64,000 nt of DNA from Vibrio qingdaonensis (GCF_026191675.1 NZ_JAKRRY010000021.1:35276-99275); one strand, 5' to 3'. Positions 44,460 to 55,501 are shown, counted from the first letter of the stretch. Notes: generated by a model not told the origin, from the letters alone. Numbers and translations: made by a program.

Positions 44460-46769
44460 ATGAACCGCATCACGCTACTCGCAACTTGTATCGCTGGAGT
44501 CATTTCCCCAGCGTTACTCGTTGCCGCCCCAGTGGCACCAACACGATCTATAGATCTCAATACCATTAATCATGAGCATATATTAAACGCACTCAATGGC
44601 ACGACAATACTTGCCGCAAGTGAAGAAGCAGACGCAGAGCAAGCACTGCATCACCATTTGAACCATCACCAACACCTTAATGATACCGGTGCTCTCGATG
44701 ACTATGAACAGAGAAGAAATCAGCGTTTACGCCAAATGATGACTCGCTCACCACTCACAGTGACTGAAAGTACAGCGACAAATAATGAAACCGGCGTACA
44801 CACCGTTCTCAAAGCAGGCGCATGGAACGGGCCCATAACAAAAGACAAAGTTCTCGCTCTACTGATAGAGTTCCCCGATTACCCCGTCAATACCGTCACC
44901 GCCGATGAAACATCCAACTACTACGATGATTACCCCGCGACGCACTACGCTGACATGTTATTTGGGCGGCAGGGGTACGTAGGCAGTAACGGAGAAACAC
45001 TCCTATCAATGGTGCAATTTTATGAAGCTCAAAGTGGCGGCTCATATAGCCAATATGGCGAAGTGTCTGGTTGGTATACTGCACAATTCCCCGCCGCCTA
45101 TTACGGGGCGCAAAACGGCTCAATTAATGATATTAATGCACGAGCACTCGTTAGAGAGGCATTGCTCGCTGCCGACAAAGACCCCAATATCAATTTAAGT
45201 GATTTTGATCTCGAAGATCGATACGACATCGATGGCGATGGAAACTTACGAGAACCAGACGGTCTCGTTGACCATGTGATGATTTTTCACTCTGCAGTTG
45301 GACAAGAGGCAGGAGGCGGCGCCCTCGGTTCAGATGCCATCTGGTCCCATAGATGGAACCTTGGAAGCTTACAACTTCTTCCGAACTCTCCCGCGACCGT
45401 ACCAAACTGGAACGGGCTAATGGCGGCGTACGACTATACCATTCAACCGATTGACGCTGCTGCCGGCGTGGCTGCACATGAATATGGCCATGATCTCGGC
45501 TTGCCTGACGAATATGACACTGTGTATGGGCAAGACGAATATGGCACAACCCCGGGAGAGCCCGTTTCTTACTGGTCTATCATGTCATCGGGTTCATGGG
45601 CGGGTCTCATTCCAGGTAGTGAACCGACGGCGTTTAGTCCATGGGCTCGGGAGTTTCTTCAGCGTTCTCTAGGCGGAAATTGGTTCAACGTCAAAACGGT
45701 GTCCTCTGAGGCGCTTACCACACAACCTCAACGCTTTGAGCTTACTCACGCAGCAAACCGAAATGAAAAGCTCGATGCAATTAAAGTCGAGCTCCCTAAT
45801 AAATCAGTAAAAGAAATTGATCCTATTGGTTCTCATGCTTATTTCTCAGGACGAGGAAATAACCTTAATACGCTAGCATCCTTTGAGGTTGATTTAACTC
45901 AAGCCAGCACGGCGACGCTCTCTTTCATGGTGCATTACAGCATCGAACAAGATTACGATTTTGGACGAGTTCTCGTCAATGGCGCACCGATTGCTGGAAG
46001 TATCACCACCGATAGTGATCCATTTCAAACCGGGCATGGCATTGGGTTTACCGGGCAATCTGATGGCTGGCAACCAGCAACGTTCGACTTGTCTGCGTAC
46101 GCAGGCCAATCCGTTACCATTAGCTTTAACTACTTTACCGATCTGGGGTATATCGATGATGGATTCTGGTTTGATGATGTCAGCGTCACTAGTGAAAATG
46201 GCATCATTAAACAGTTTTCAGCAGAAAATGAAGAACCTGGCCTCACCTTGCTAGGTATGACACGAAACTCTGGTTCATTTGAGTATGAGCATTATTATTT
46301 AGTGGAATGGCGTCAACACCAAGGTGTGGATAAAGGCCTAGCGCATATCAACCGTAGTGGTAGTTTAATGAGCTTTGATCCCGGCATGGTCGTTTGGTAT
46401 GTCGATACTTCCTTTACCGACAATGGTGTCACGAAACACCCAGGAGAAGGGTGGCTTGGTGTGGTAGACGCAGACCGAAATCCGCAAATTTGGAGTAATG
46501 GCACTCCTGCAACAACGCGATATCAAGTTCGAGATGCCGCCTTTAACATCCAAGCGGGTTCCATTATGAATTTACTCGATCGCATCGGCAATCAACTCCA
46601 TGACCCGTACATCGTAGCAAACCCGATGTTTATTGATTGGGAGGATTATTCCAACCCAATTCGACCAGCCACAGGGAAACAATTGCCGCAATACGGCTTA
46701 ATTTTTAATGTTGTTGCCCAGCACTCCAACGGTCGTGACGCCACACTGGAACTATCTAAAGTTTGGTAA
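44460..46769 (+). CDS. Secreted M6-family metalloprotease (immune inhibitor A / PrtV-like)
   Basis: A 769-aa zinc protease with a signal peptide (MNRITLLATCIAGVISPALL). The catalytic motif VAAHEYGHDLGLPDEYD places zinc ligands at His340 and His344 with Glu341 as the base. A calcium-type run DRYDIDGDGNLREPDG precedes it. The region around YFTDLGYIDDGFWFDDVSV looks like a jelly-roll (MAM-like) domain inside the C-terminal half. It is shorter than Vibrio cholerae PrtV (about 918 aa), without evident PKD repeats and without a GlyGly-CTERM tail. Such proteases attack host and competitor proteins. An own promoter region and a terminator flank it. Confidence 0.88.
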   Translation: MNRITLLATCIAGVISPALLVAAPVAPTRSIDLNTINHEHILNALNGTTILAASEEADAEQALHHHLNHHQHLNDTGALDDYEQRRNQRLRQMMTRSPLTVTESTATNNETGVHTVLKAGAWNGPITKDKVLALLIEFPDYPVNTVTADETSNYYDDYPATHYADMLFGRQGYVGSNGETLLSMVQFYEAQSGGSYSQYGEVSGWYTAQFPAAYYGAQNGSINDINARALVREALLAADKDPNINLSDFDLEDRYDIDGDGNLREPDGLVDHVMIFHSAVGQEAGGGALGSDAIWSHRWNLGSLQLLPNSPATVPNWNGLMAAYDYTIQPIDAAAGVAAHEYGHDLGLPDEYDTVYGQDEYGTTPGEPVSYWSIMSSGSWAGLIPGSEPTAFSPWAREFLQRSLGGNWFNVKTVSSEALTTQPQRFELTHAANRNEKLDAIKVELPNKSVKEIDPIGSHAYFSGRGNNLNTLASFEVDLTQASTATLSFMVHYSIEQDYDFGRVLVNGAPIAGSITTDSDPFQTGHGIGFTGQSDGWQPATFDLSAYAGQSVTISFNYFTDLGYIDDGFWFDDVSVTSENGIIKQFSAENEEPGLTLLGMTRNSGSFEYEHYYLVEWRQHQGVDKGLAHINRSGSLMSFDPGMVVWYVDTSFTDNGVTKHPGEGWLGVVDADRNPQIWSNGTPATTRYQVRDAAFNIQAGSIMNLLDRIGNQLHDPYIVANPMFIDWEDYSNPIRPATGKQLPQYGLIFNVVAQHSNGRDATLELSKVW

Positions 46770-46800
46770 TACAAAACTAATCACAAACTTCAGACGTAAA

Positions 46801-46828
46801 AAAGCCTCGTCATAAATGACGAGGCTTT
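46801..46828 (+). terminator. Terminator after the M6 protease gene
   Basis: Stem AAAGCCTCGTCA / TGACGAGGCTTT with a 4-nt loop, 31 bp after the stop codon. It is flanked by A and T residues. Confidence 0.85.
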
Positions 46829-46943
46829 AGAATGAGGTCAATAAAGAAAGCTTCCTCACGACTGGGCTTCCATTCGACTGGGCTCTGACCACCAGATCAC
46901 ATGTGCACTTCTTTGACTCAAAGTTTTTGATATGTCAGAAAGC

Positions 46944-46974
46944 AAAAAACCTCGCTAAAAAGCGAGGTTTTTTT
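46944..46974. terminator. Terminator next to tRNA-Pro
   Basis: Stem AAAAAACCTCGCT / AGCGAGGTTTTTT with an AAAA loop lies just downstream of tRNA-Pro (minus direction). It also faces the protease transcript as a back-up. Confidence 0.9.
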
Positions 46975-46979
46975 AAATA

Positions 46980-47056
<77 letters not shown>

Positions 47057-47093
47057 AGATGTTGCGTTAAGTCTTCCTAAGCAACGGATGGGT

Positions 47094-47121
47094 ATATTAC
47101 TGATTATTTTTTTTGACGCAA
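47094..47121 (-). promoter_or_regulatory. Promoter of tRNA-Pro
   Basis: On the minus strand TTGCGT (47121-47116) and TAATAT (47099-47094) are 16 bases apart, a good sigma-70 promoter about 38 bp before the tRNA 5' end. Confidence 0.65.
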
Positions 47122-47239
47122 GTCATTTAGCACATCTTTTTTGTGCCAAGCGTTTGTTTGCTTAACTAACAACCAAAAATCGTAAAACTGTGACTAAGCA
47201 CACACAGTTGGCTACAAATATTTAACGAGTTATTCCCAT

Positions 47240-47252
47240 TTGATCCAGATCA
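47240..47252 (+). promoter_or_regulatory. Candidate FNR (or CRP-like) site before the DUF3149 gene
   Basis: TTGATCCAGATCA matches the FNR pattern TTGAT-N4-ATCAA in all but the last base. It lies 58 bp before the start codon, where an activator could act. CRP sites (TGTGA type) fit less well. Confidence 0.5.
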
Positions 47253-47310
47253 GTGTCGTTATTTTAGCCAACCAGTAGCATCAAATTTGTCACGCAACTT
47301 TGGAGGAAAC

Positions 47311-47451
47311 ATGGAATTTTGGCTTGAACTCCTATTTGGTAATGCTGTAGGTCTATCATCAATGATTGTTATCTTTGGTGCTTTAGGGCTTATGTTGTTT
47401 TACGGTGGTTTCTTCATCTATAAAGTAATGCATGACGAATCTCCTCACTAG
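47311..47451 (+). CDS. DUF3149 small membrane protein, 46 aa
   Basis: The frame MEFWLELLFGNAVGLSSMIV continues with a long hydrophobic helix (IFGALGLMLFYGGFFIY) and a short polar end (KVMHDESPH). Sequence and length resemble the DUF3149 family of small membrane proteins of gammaproteobacteria, of unknown function. A perfect GGAGG ribosome site is six bases from the ATG. It is a single-gene unit: own promoter region with a possible FNR site and a strong terminator downstream. Confidence 0.88.
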   Translation: MEFWLELLFGNAVGLSSMIVIFGALGLMLFYGGFFIYKVMHDESPH

Positions 47452-47508
47452 AATCGCTTAGCTCCTACTCTAAGAACAGAAACATCTAAGAATAGAAACC
47501 GCTATGCA

Positions 47509-47535
47509 CCGGAGTGAATCGCTTGTTCACTCCGG
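47509..47535 (+). terminator. Terminator after the DUF3149 gene
   Basis: Perfect 10-bp stem CCGGAGTGAA / TTCACTCCGG, 7-nt loop, followed by ACTTTTATT. Confidence 0.85.
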
Positions 47536-47650
47536 ACTTTTATTCACTGCACGTTATTCCATCACGAAGTACTTTTTCCCCACCTCTCGCTTGGTATATA
47601 CTCTCTTTATCCTTTTTCCTCACGCGTCGTGACCTATCCGAGATACTGCT

Positions 47651-48235
47651 ATGTCTCAAGATAATGACCTAGATCTATTCCAACAAATGATGGGTGATGT
47701 TAAGCCATTGCCAAACGATACTATCGAATTCAAGAAGCCTCCGCTGCAAGCCTCCGAAGCACAGTTAGCGAAACGAGAAGCTGCACTTTGGCTATCAGAG
47801 CAATGTCCAGATTACTTGTCCCTTGATTTTGCCCCGCCACTCAAGCCAGAAGATATTATCGAATTCAAACGCAATGGCGTACAAGAAGGTGTTTACCGTA
47901 AACTTCGTCTAGGCAAGTATCCATTACAAGCTAAACTCGATTTACATAGACGAACTCTGAGCCAAGCCAGAGATGAAGTCATTGGGTTTTTACAACAATG
48001 TATGCGTTTAGATATTCGTACCCTTCTTATCGTACATGGCAAGGGAGAGCGCTCTAATCCGCCAGCGTTGATAAAGAGCTACCTAGCCCATTGGCTTACT
48101 CAAATTAGAGATGTTCAGTGTGTGCATAGTGCTCAACAATTTCATGGTGGCAGTGGTGCGGTGTACGTTTTATTGCGAAAAAGCCAAGAAAAGAAGCTAG
48201 ATAACCGAGAACGTCATCAAAAACGGACGAGTTAA
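47651..48235 (+). CDS. smrA: Smr-domain DNA endonuclease SmrA
   Basis: A 194-aa protein with a C-terminal Smr (MutS-related) domain: KLDLHRRTLSQARDEVIGFL, LLIVHGKGERSNPPALIKSYL and HGGSGAVYVLLRKS. These carry the DLH and HGKG motifs of the nicking nuclease family (E. coli SmrA/YdaL). The N-terminal half (DLDLFQQMMGDVKPL) is the SmrA-type leader. It is followed 75 bp later by rluF on the same strand; the cellular role, perhaps in DNA or RNA quality control, is not settled. Confidence 0.9.
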   Translation: MSQDNDLDLFQQMMGDVKPLPNDTIEFKKPPLQASEAQLAKREAALWLSEQCPDYLSLDFAPPLKPEDIIEFKRNGVQEGVYRKLRLGKYPLQAKLDLHRRTLSQARDEVIGFLQQCMRLDIRTLLIVHGKGERSNPPALIKSYLAHWLTQIRDVQCVHSAQQFHGGSGAVYVLLRKSQEKKLDNRERHQKRTS

Positions 48236-48309
48236 GTGACTTGTCACTCACTTGAGTATAAAATACGCGACCTTATTTGTGTCTGACCAACCAAGAGTAA
48301 TATAAACTC

Positions 48310-49389
48310 ATGCCTAACTCTGCTGACGGTAAACGTCTTAATAAATACATCAGTGAAACTGGTTTTTGTTCTCGTCGTGAAGCCGACCGCCTGATTGAAC
48401 AAAAACGCGTTACCATCAATGGCATCATTCCTGAAATGGGAACGAAAGTACTTGCTGGTGACAATGTCGAAATCGATGGTAAGCCAGTTAAAAGCAAAGA
48501 AAAGCCTGTTTATATTGCCCTTAATAAACCAACGGGTATCACTTGTACGACCGAACGTGATGTGCCGGGAAACATTGTTGATTTCATCGGACACAGCAAA
48601 CGCATTTTCCCAATAGGTCGATTAGACAAACCATCGGATGGGCTGATTTTCTTGACGAACGATGGCGACATCGTCAACAAGATTTTGCGGGCTGGAAATA
48701 ACCACGAAAAAGAGTACGTGGTACGTGTCGACAAACCCATTTCTAAAGAGTTTCTCAAAAACATGAGCTCTGGTGTCGCCATTCTAGATACCGTTACCCT
48801 ACCTTGTAAGGTTGAGCAAGAAACGAAATTCTCATTTCGTATTACTCTAACTCAAGGTCTCAATCGCCAGATTCGTAGAATGTGTGAAGCATTAGGCTAT
48901 GAAGTTCTAAAACTACGTCGTGTACGTATCATGAACATTAGCATCGATGGTATCCCTAATGGCAAATGGCGCTACCTAAGTGAAGCCGAAGTTCAGGAAA
49001 TTCATGCTTTGTGTGAAGACTCTTCAAGCACAGAAGAAGCCTCTAGAAAAGATGGTTCAGGCCGCCGCATCAATAAAGCGACCGATGCTAAGCTTCACGA
49101 TGCTCGTCTCGAAGCAAAACGCGAGAAGATGAAAACCTTTTCAGGTCATGGTGCTGATGAATTCAGACGTGGACCGAAGCATAGTGACCGAAATAACCAA
49201 GATGCTCGTGGTCACCAAAGTGGTCGCGGTAAGCAAGGCGAACATAATAAACAAGGTGATCGTAACAAATCGAACCACCGCAATAACTCGAATGTCACTC
49301 GTACACATACTGACAGCAAGCCACGCTCAAACGATACCTCTAGTAAGCCTAGAGCGCGAGTCAGCGGTACGCTATCCCTTAAGAAGTAG
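48310..49389 (+). CDS. rluF: 23S rRNA pseudouridine synthase RluF
   Basis: Isomerises a uridine of 23S rRNA (position 2604 in E. coli numbering). An S4 RNA-binding domain ([20 protein letters not shown]) is followed by the RsuA-type catalytic core with the active aspartate in [19 protein letters not shown] and [20 protein letters not shown]. Core residues 1-~240 align with E. coli RluF. The remaining ~115 residues are a hydrophilic tail rich in Lys, Arg, Asn, His and Gly, longer than in E. coli (290 aa in total). The stop codon lies in a short tandem repeat. Confidence 0.93.
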   Translation: MPNSADGKRLNKYISETGFCSRREADRLIEQKRVTINGIIPEMGTKVLAGDNVEIDGKPVKSKEKPVYIALNKPTGITCTTERDVPGNIVDFIGHSKRIFPIGRLDKPSDGLIFLTNDGDIVNKILRAGNNHEKEYVVRVDKPISKEFLKNMSSGVAILDTVTLPCKVEQETKFSFRITLTQGLNRQIRRMCEALGYEVLKLRRVRIMNISIDGIPNGKWRYLSEAEVQEIHALCEDSSSTEEASRKDGSGRRINKATDAKLHDARLEAKREKMKTFSGHGADEFRRGPKHSDRNNQDARGHQSGRGKQGEHNKQGDRNKSNHRNNSNVTRTHTDSKPRSNDTSSKPRARVSGTLSLKK

Positions 49390-49451
49390 TCACTTAAGAA
49401 GTAGCCAATTTAACAGCCACTACTTGAGAAATAGGCCACTGGCAGAAATAG
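49378..49451. repeat. Stop-codon-bearing short tandem repeats after rluF
   Basis: CTTAAGAAGTAG occurs at 49378-49389 (the rluF end) and again at 49393-49404, a period of 15 bp; CTTGAGAAATAG follows at 49423-49434 in the same register. A 17-bp repeat (AGAAATAG then CCACTGGC) overlaps the end. Confidence 0.9.
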
Positions 49452-49470
49452 CCACTGGCGGCTTTAATGA

Positions 49471-49947
49471 CTAGGCTTCACACAAATTAGCAAATTGACC
49501 ACGAGTTAGTGCGGCCAAATCATGCGGCGCTAACTCAATTTCTAGCCCTCTTTTCCCCGCACTCACGCACATGGTTTCTCTTGCTTCGGCACTCACATGA
49601 ATAAACGTCGGCAACGCTTTCTTTTGACCAAGTGGGCTAATTCCACCTAACACATACCCTGTCGTTTTCTGAGCGATCTCCTTGTCCGCCATTTCTGCTT
49701 TTTTACCGCCCGCCGCTTTAGCTGCTAACTTCAAATTCAATTTTTCTTCAACAGGAATAATTGCAACGGCAAGGTTTTTCGGTTCACCATTTAATGAAAA
49801 AAGCAGGGTTTTAAATACCGACTCAGGATCTTGCCCAAGCGCTTCAACCGCTTCTAATCCATAGCTTTCATGCCTTGGATCATGATGATATTGGTGCACG
49901 ACATGGGTGATTTTTTTCTTTTTGGCAAGGTTAATAGCAGGTGTCAT
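49471..49947 (-). CDS. ybaK: Cys-tRNA(Pro)/Cys-tRNA(Cys) deacylase YbaK
   Basis: A 158-aa editing protein that clears mischarged Cys-tRNA(Pro). Family landmarks: MTPAINLAKKKKITH at the start, VFKTLLFSLNG, KLAAKAAGGKKAEMAD with the catalytic lysine region, and GYVLGGISPLGQKKALPTFI. Start at ATG 49947 matches E. coli YbaK (MTPAVKLL); the frame extends six codons further. It converges with rluF across the repeat region. Confidence 0.95.
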   Translation of the reverse strand: MTPAINLAKKKKITHVVHQYHHDPRHESYGLEAVEALGQDPESVFKTLLFSLNGEPKNLAVAIIPVEEKLNLKLAAKAAGGKKAEMADKEIAQKTTGYVLGGISPLGQKKALPTFIHVSAEARETMCVSAGKRGLEIELAPHDLAALTRGQFANLCEA

Positions 49948-49970
49948 AACAGTATTCCCAGACATTAAAA

Positions 49971-49993
49971 AAGCGGTACCGACAGTACCGCTT
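49971..49993 (-). terminator. Terminator after nutA
   Basis: Stem AAGCGGTAC / GTACCGCTT with a 5-nt loop, followed in the minus direction by six T. It lies between the nutA stop and ybaK. Confidence 0.88.
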
Positions 49994-50031
49994 ATTTATA
50001 ACTGACTCATTCAAAAAGAGTCAATGCGTGA

Positions 50032-51699
50032 TTATTTAATTTTGTAAACAATCTCGCCATTTGGCTGATACTTATTGACGTCAATTGGACTGTTCGCCTC
50101 TAAGTAGTCTTTTAGCACTTCTGCATCAACAAAACCGGTGTCAACATAACCAGGGTGGTTGTTGAGTTTTGGATAACCGTCACCACCAGCCGCATTGAAG
50201 CTAGGTACGGTAAACCGATACGTCGCTTTTGGGTCTAACGCTTTACCGTTAATCACCACGTCCGATACCGACTCTTTGCCCACCGTCATTGAAATACCAG
50301 CAAACTGCGCATACGCACCAGAATCAACCGGTTTCAATGCGACTACATTTAAGTAATCTAACACTTCTGCACCTGACATATCGGTGTAAGTCACGATGTT
50401 ACCAAATGGCTGAACCGTCAATACATCTTTATAAGTGACAGCACCTTCAGCAATAGAATCACGAACGCCGCCAGAGTTCATAACCGCAAAATCTGCTTTC
50501 GCACGTTCTTTATGAGCGGTACCGATTAAGCGACCAAGGTTTGTTTGACTGAAACGCACAACGTTACGGTCACCCTCTAACTTGCCGTTAGTCTCAGCGA
50601 TTTCTGCGCTCAGTTGGCCTTGACCTTTTTCTTGGTAAGGCGTCAAAAATGCCAGTAGTTCTGCATCAGGCTGAATCTCTTCTTCGATCAATACACGCTG
50701 CTTCTTACCGTCAACTTTAATTTTTTTCTTCAAGTTCACAGGAATTAAATCATAGCTCACCATCTCTAGTTCACCATTCTTGAATTCATAGTCTGCACGA
50801 CCCACGTACTTGCCCCACTCGTGTGCTTGAACAATCCACGTGCCATTTTGTGTATCGGGTTTACACTCGTCGGCAGGCTTAAAGTTTTTCTTCACCACAT
50901 TTGGGCCTTCCATACAAACAGGCTCTTGTGAGTGACCACCGACAATCATATCCAAATCACCTGGCTCAAGGTAACGCGCCAGTGCCACATCACCCGGTGC
51001 ATTCACACCGCGCTGACCATTTTCATAGTGACCCATGTGCGTCACAGCAAAGATAAGATCAGGTTTTTCTGTTTCTTTTAGCTCAGCAATGAGCTTTTTC
51101 GCTTCCACTTTAGGGTCACGGAACTCAATGCCACCGATATATTCAGGGTTACCAATTTTCGCGGTATCTTCTGTTGTTAAACCAATAACCGCGATTTTTA
51201 TACCCTGCTTATCAAACATGTGGTAAGCGTCGAACATACGCTCACCGGTTTTTTTGTCATAAATATTGGCAGATAGCATTGGGAAGTTTGCCCACTCTTT
51301 CTGCTTAAAAAGCACTTCAAGTGGATTGTCAAATTCATGGTTACCGAGTGCCATCGCATCGTAACCAATTTTGCTCATGCCTTTAAAGTCAGGCTCAGCA
51401 TCCTGCAAATCGGACTCTGGTACGCCGGTATTAATGTCGCCGCCAGAGAGTAGCAATAAGCTTCCCCCTTCTGCTTCTACCTGTGAACGAATATCATCGA
51501 TCAACGTTTTACGCGCCGCCATGCCATATTCGCCATATTTGTTTTGCCAGAAACGACCGTGATGGTCATTGGTATGAAGTACAGTTAGCTTATACGTTTC
51601 ATCTGCATTCCATTCGTGCTCTGGTTGAGTTGCGCATCCTGCAAGTGACGCGATGATTGCCGCACTAAGTACGGACTTAAACATAAGGCTCTTTTTCAT
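50032..51699 (-). CDS. nutA: 5'-Nucleotidase lipoprotein NutA
   Basis: A 555-aa surface or periplasmic nucleotidase that dephosphorylates nucleotides for salvage; Vibrio NutA is a lipoprotein homologue of UshA. The lipobox LAGC ends the signal peptide. The metallophosphoesterase core has LTVLHTNDHHGRFW, SGGDINTGVPE, GNHEFDNPLE and IVGGHSQEP. The C-terminal 5'-nucleotidase domain has FAVMNSGGVRDSIAEGAV and FNAAGGDGYPKL. ATG 51699 has a better-placed AAAGG ribosome site than the ATG two codons before. It is the only gene between the ybaK terminator and the diguanylate cyclase. Confidence 0.93.
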   Translation of the reverse strand: MKKSLMFKSVLSAAIIASLAGCATQPEHEWNADETYKLTVLHTNDHHGRFWQNKYGEYGMAARKTLIDDIRSQVEAEGGSLLLLSGGDINTGVPESDLQDAEPDFKGMSKIGYDAMALGNHEFDNPLEVLFKQKEWANFPMLSANIYDKKTGERMFDAYHMFDKQGIKIAVIGLTTEDTAKIGNPEYIGGIEFRDPKVEAKKLIAELKETEKPDLIFAVTHMGHYENGQRGVNAPGDVALARYLEPGDLDMIVGGHSQEPVCMEGPNVVKKNFKPADECKPDTQNGTWIVQAHEWGKYVGRADYEFKNGELEMVSYDLIPVNLKKKIKVDGKKQRVLIEEEIQPDAELLAFLTPYQEKGQGQLSAEIAETNGKLEGDRNVVRFSQTNLGRLIGTAHKERAKADFAVMNSGGVRDSIAEGAVTYKDVLTVQPFGNIVTYTDMSGAEVLDYLNVVALKPVDSGAYAQFAGISMTVGKESVSDVVINGKALDPKATYRFTVPSFNAAGGDGYPKLNNHPGYVDTGFVDAEVLKDYLEANSPIDVNKYQPNGEIVYKIK

Positions 51700-52189
51700 T
51701 GTCATACCTTTGAACTTTGGAGAATTCCACTGCTTTAATTATTTTTGAGTGAGTCACTATCATTATTTGAGAGAGACTCACTATCTATGCTGAACAGTCA
51801 GTTTATGCTGAGAACGAATGAATAGACCGACCTTGAAACATCAGCAAAACTTGCGTTAGTTTAAATTAACCTATTAAACATAACATGTTGATTTCATTTT
51901 TATGATGCATAGGTCACAAGTTGCTGGGCAACTCTAGAAGTGGCTCGCATCATCACAATCAACATCGCTTATAACTTGGTTAATAACTAACGTTGATTGA
52001 TTAAAAGATAAACCAACTCACCCCAAGAGTGTTAACCATTCCCAGCAAAGTTAAAGAGAACTAGCAGGAAACCGCTTTTACAACACAAAACGTGAACATT
52101 TATTACAAGGTGACCATTGTAGTTTTACCAAACGGTCTATAGCCTACTGGCTATACTCATTATAATAAGCGCCACCCTGAGGATATTTT
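51700..52189. other. 490-bp divergent gap between nutA and the diguanylate cyclase gene
   Basis: No convincing ORF is seen. A near-perfect 11-bp direct repeat (GAGTCACTATC at 51751, GACTCACTATC at 51775) lies shortly upstream of nutA and may be a regulator site. A small perfect stem AGTTGC-TGG-GCAACT lies at 51919-51933. The plus-strand promoter of the cyclase lies near the right end. Confidence 0.45.
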
Positions 52190-53332
52190 TTGTTTTCTTT
52201 TTTGCACTTAACTAAAACACTTCCGTTTCAGGTGTTACGTTATCGCGTTTTTTTAGATACGCAAATCTACCAGCCCTACGCTCGATTTATGTATGGGGCC
52301 ATTGCGACTTTTTTACTTTTTTCAATTTCTGACTTTCTGGTATTACAACAACATAGCCATATTATTGTCGCCGCTCGTTTCACACTGGCGATCATTGCTA
52401 CCCTTTCCTTATATTTCGCATCCTTACATAGATGGCGAGGCTTGCCGCAACTGGAGGTCAGTTTATTCATCTGCGCCGGATTCATTGTCCATCACTCAGG
52501 AATCATTGCGTTAAGTATCGGTAACACTAACTACCAAAGTGGCGGCATTCTTTTAATGCTCTATATCGGCACGTTTTCTCGCCTCTCTTTTGGCTATTCG
52601 CTGATAGCAATCACTGGTATTTTGCTTCCCTACGTTTTGTATTTACACCCAGCGCTCGCGCTACTTAGTGAAGCACAAGAGTACAACCATTATATGATCG
52701 TCCTCAGTACGGCGATATTTTGTGTATTGGGTAGCTATCGTCGTGAGCTGGAAACCAAAACACGCTTCACTGAAAGCCAACAAATTCGCAGTCAGTCCAT
52801 TCGTCTTTCAGCTTATTCGAAGCGTCTAAAAGATCTTAGCGAAACAGATGCCCTCACCCAAGTCCACAACCGACACTATTTAAACCTTTGGATCAGTCAA
52901 GAAGCTCAGTTACCGTCACCGTTCAATCTTGCGTTCGTGATGCTAGATATCGACCGCTTTAAGCAAATTAATGATAGCTACGGGCATGATGTGGGGGATT
53001 CAGTCATAAAACAGGTGGCATCAGTCCTGCTCGCGAATAAACCGCAAGAGAGCCAATTTATTCGTTATGGCGGTGAGGAATTTTTGCTCATTTTCCCAGC
53101 AACCGATGTCAACACACTGGCACATGACGTCGAGTCAATACGCAAGAAGTGTTCAACGGTAACGACCCTAGAAAGCGTTCATATCACTGTATCGGCAGGC
53201 GTTTATCTAGCAAACGGTCAAAACGATACTATTTTGGCGGCGATCAACTACGCCGATAAGGCGCTATACCAAGCGAAACAATCTGGAAGAAACAAAACTG
53301 TGATACCACAGTTACTAGATAAGCCTTTATGA
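52190..53332 (+). CDS. Membrane-bound GGDEF diguanylate cyclase
   Basis: A 380-aa protein. Residues ~30-185 contain five to six membrane helices (for example FMYGAIATFLLFSISDFLVL and YSLIAITGILLPYVLYL). The C-terminal GGDEF domain begins LSETDALTQVHNRHYLNLWI and contains FVMLDIDRFKQINDSYGHDVG and the active RYGGEEFLLIF. The site five residues before GGEEF has no RxxD, so product inhibition through an I-site is unlikely. It makes cyclic di-GMP, promoting sessile behaviour. The TTG start follows a GAGGA ribosome site seven bases away. No EAL domain. Confidence 0.9.
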   Translation: MFSFLHLTKTLPFQVLRYRVFLDTQIYQPYARFMYGAIATFLLFSISDFLVLQQHSHIIVAARFTLAIIATLSLYFASLHRWRGLPQLEVSLFICAGFIVHHSGIIALSIGNTNYQSGGILLMLYIGTFSRLSFGYSLIAITGILLPYVLYLHPALALLSEAQEYNHYMIVLSTAIFCVLGSYRRELETKTRFTESQQIRSQSIRLSAYSKRLKDLSETDALTQVHNRHYLNLWISQEAQLPSPFNLAFVMLDIDRFKQINDSYGHDVGDSVIKQVASVLLANKPQESQFIRYGGEEFLLIFPATDVNTLAHDVESIRKKCSTVTTLESVHITVSAGVYLANGQNDTILAAINYADKALYQAKQSGRNKTVIPQLLDKPL

Positions 53333-53380
53333 CCATCAGAATTGACAAGGAATGTCAGCATGACACGGAAGACCAAATAC

Positions 53381-53414
53381 AAAAAAAGGGTAAGTCGCGA
53401 CGCCACTTACCCTT
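53381..53414 (-). terminator. Terminator after kdsA
   Basis: Stem AAGGGTAAGT / ACTTACCCTT with a 9-nt loop, followed in the minus direction by seven T. It ends the hemA-to-kdsA transcript. Confidence 0.9.
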
Positions 53415-53436
53415 GTCTCGTTAACTCTGAACGAGA

Positions 53437-55114
<1,678 letters not shown>

Positions 55115-55117
55115 CGT

Positions 55118-55501
55118 TTATCCCATCAAAAATGGCGTTTTGTGCATGGCGATTTTCGCAGCCATCATCAACCAACCTAACGCACCAAAAAAGGCACAAA
55201 CTCTTAGTAAATTGTTCTTTGCAAGTTTTAGCGAGAAGAAAGCAAGCGCAAAGTATGCCAAGATACAAGTGACCTTCTCGGTCATCCACGGTGCTGCATC
55301 GGTAAATGGAATAAAGCCAGTTACCATAATTAAGCCGATACCAGATAACAACAGCAATGAGTCATTGATATGGGGAAAACGTTTTAGAAATGGATGATTT
55401 ACCTTAGATGAGTTCATCATGATCAAACCAAATCGCACAGACAGTAGCGCCACACTCAGTGCAATTGTCATTAAGTGGAAATGTTTTAGTCCTTCATACA
55501 T
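55118..55501 (-). CDS. sirB2: SirB2-family membrane protein
   Basis: A 127-aa inner membrane protein with four helices (HLMTIALSVALLSVRFGLIM, DSLLLLSGIGLIMVTGFI, VTCILAYFALAFFSL and VCAFFGALGWLMMAAKIAM). The start MYEGLKHFHLM and the KRFPHINDSLLLLSG segment fit SirB2. It lies between prmC and sirB1. Molecular role unknown. Confidence 0.92.
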   Translation of the reverse strand: MYEGLKHFHLMTIALSVALLSVRFGLIMMNSSKVNHPFLKRFPHINDSLLLLSGIGLIMVTGFIPFTDAAPWMTEKVTCILAYFALAFFSLKLAKNNLLRVCAFFGALGWLMMAAKIAMHKTPFLMG

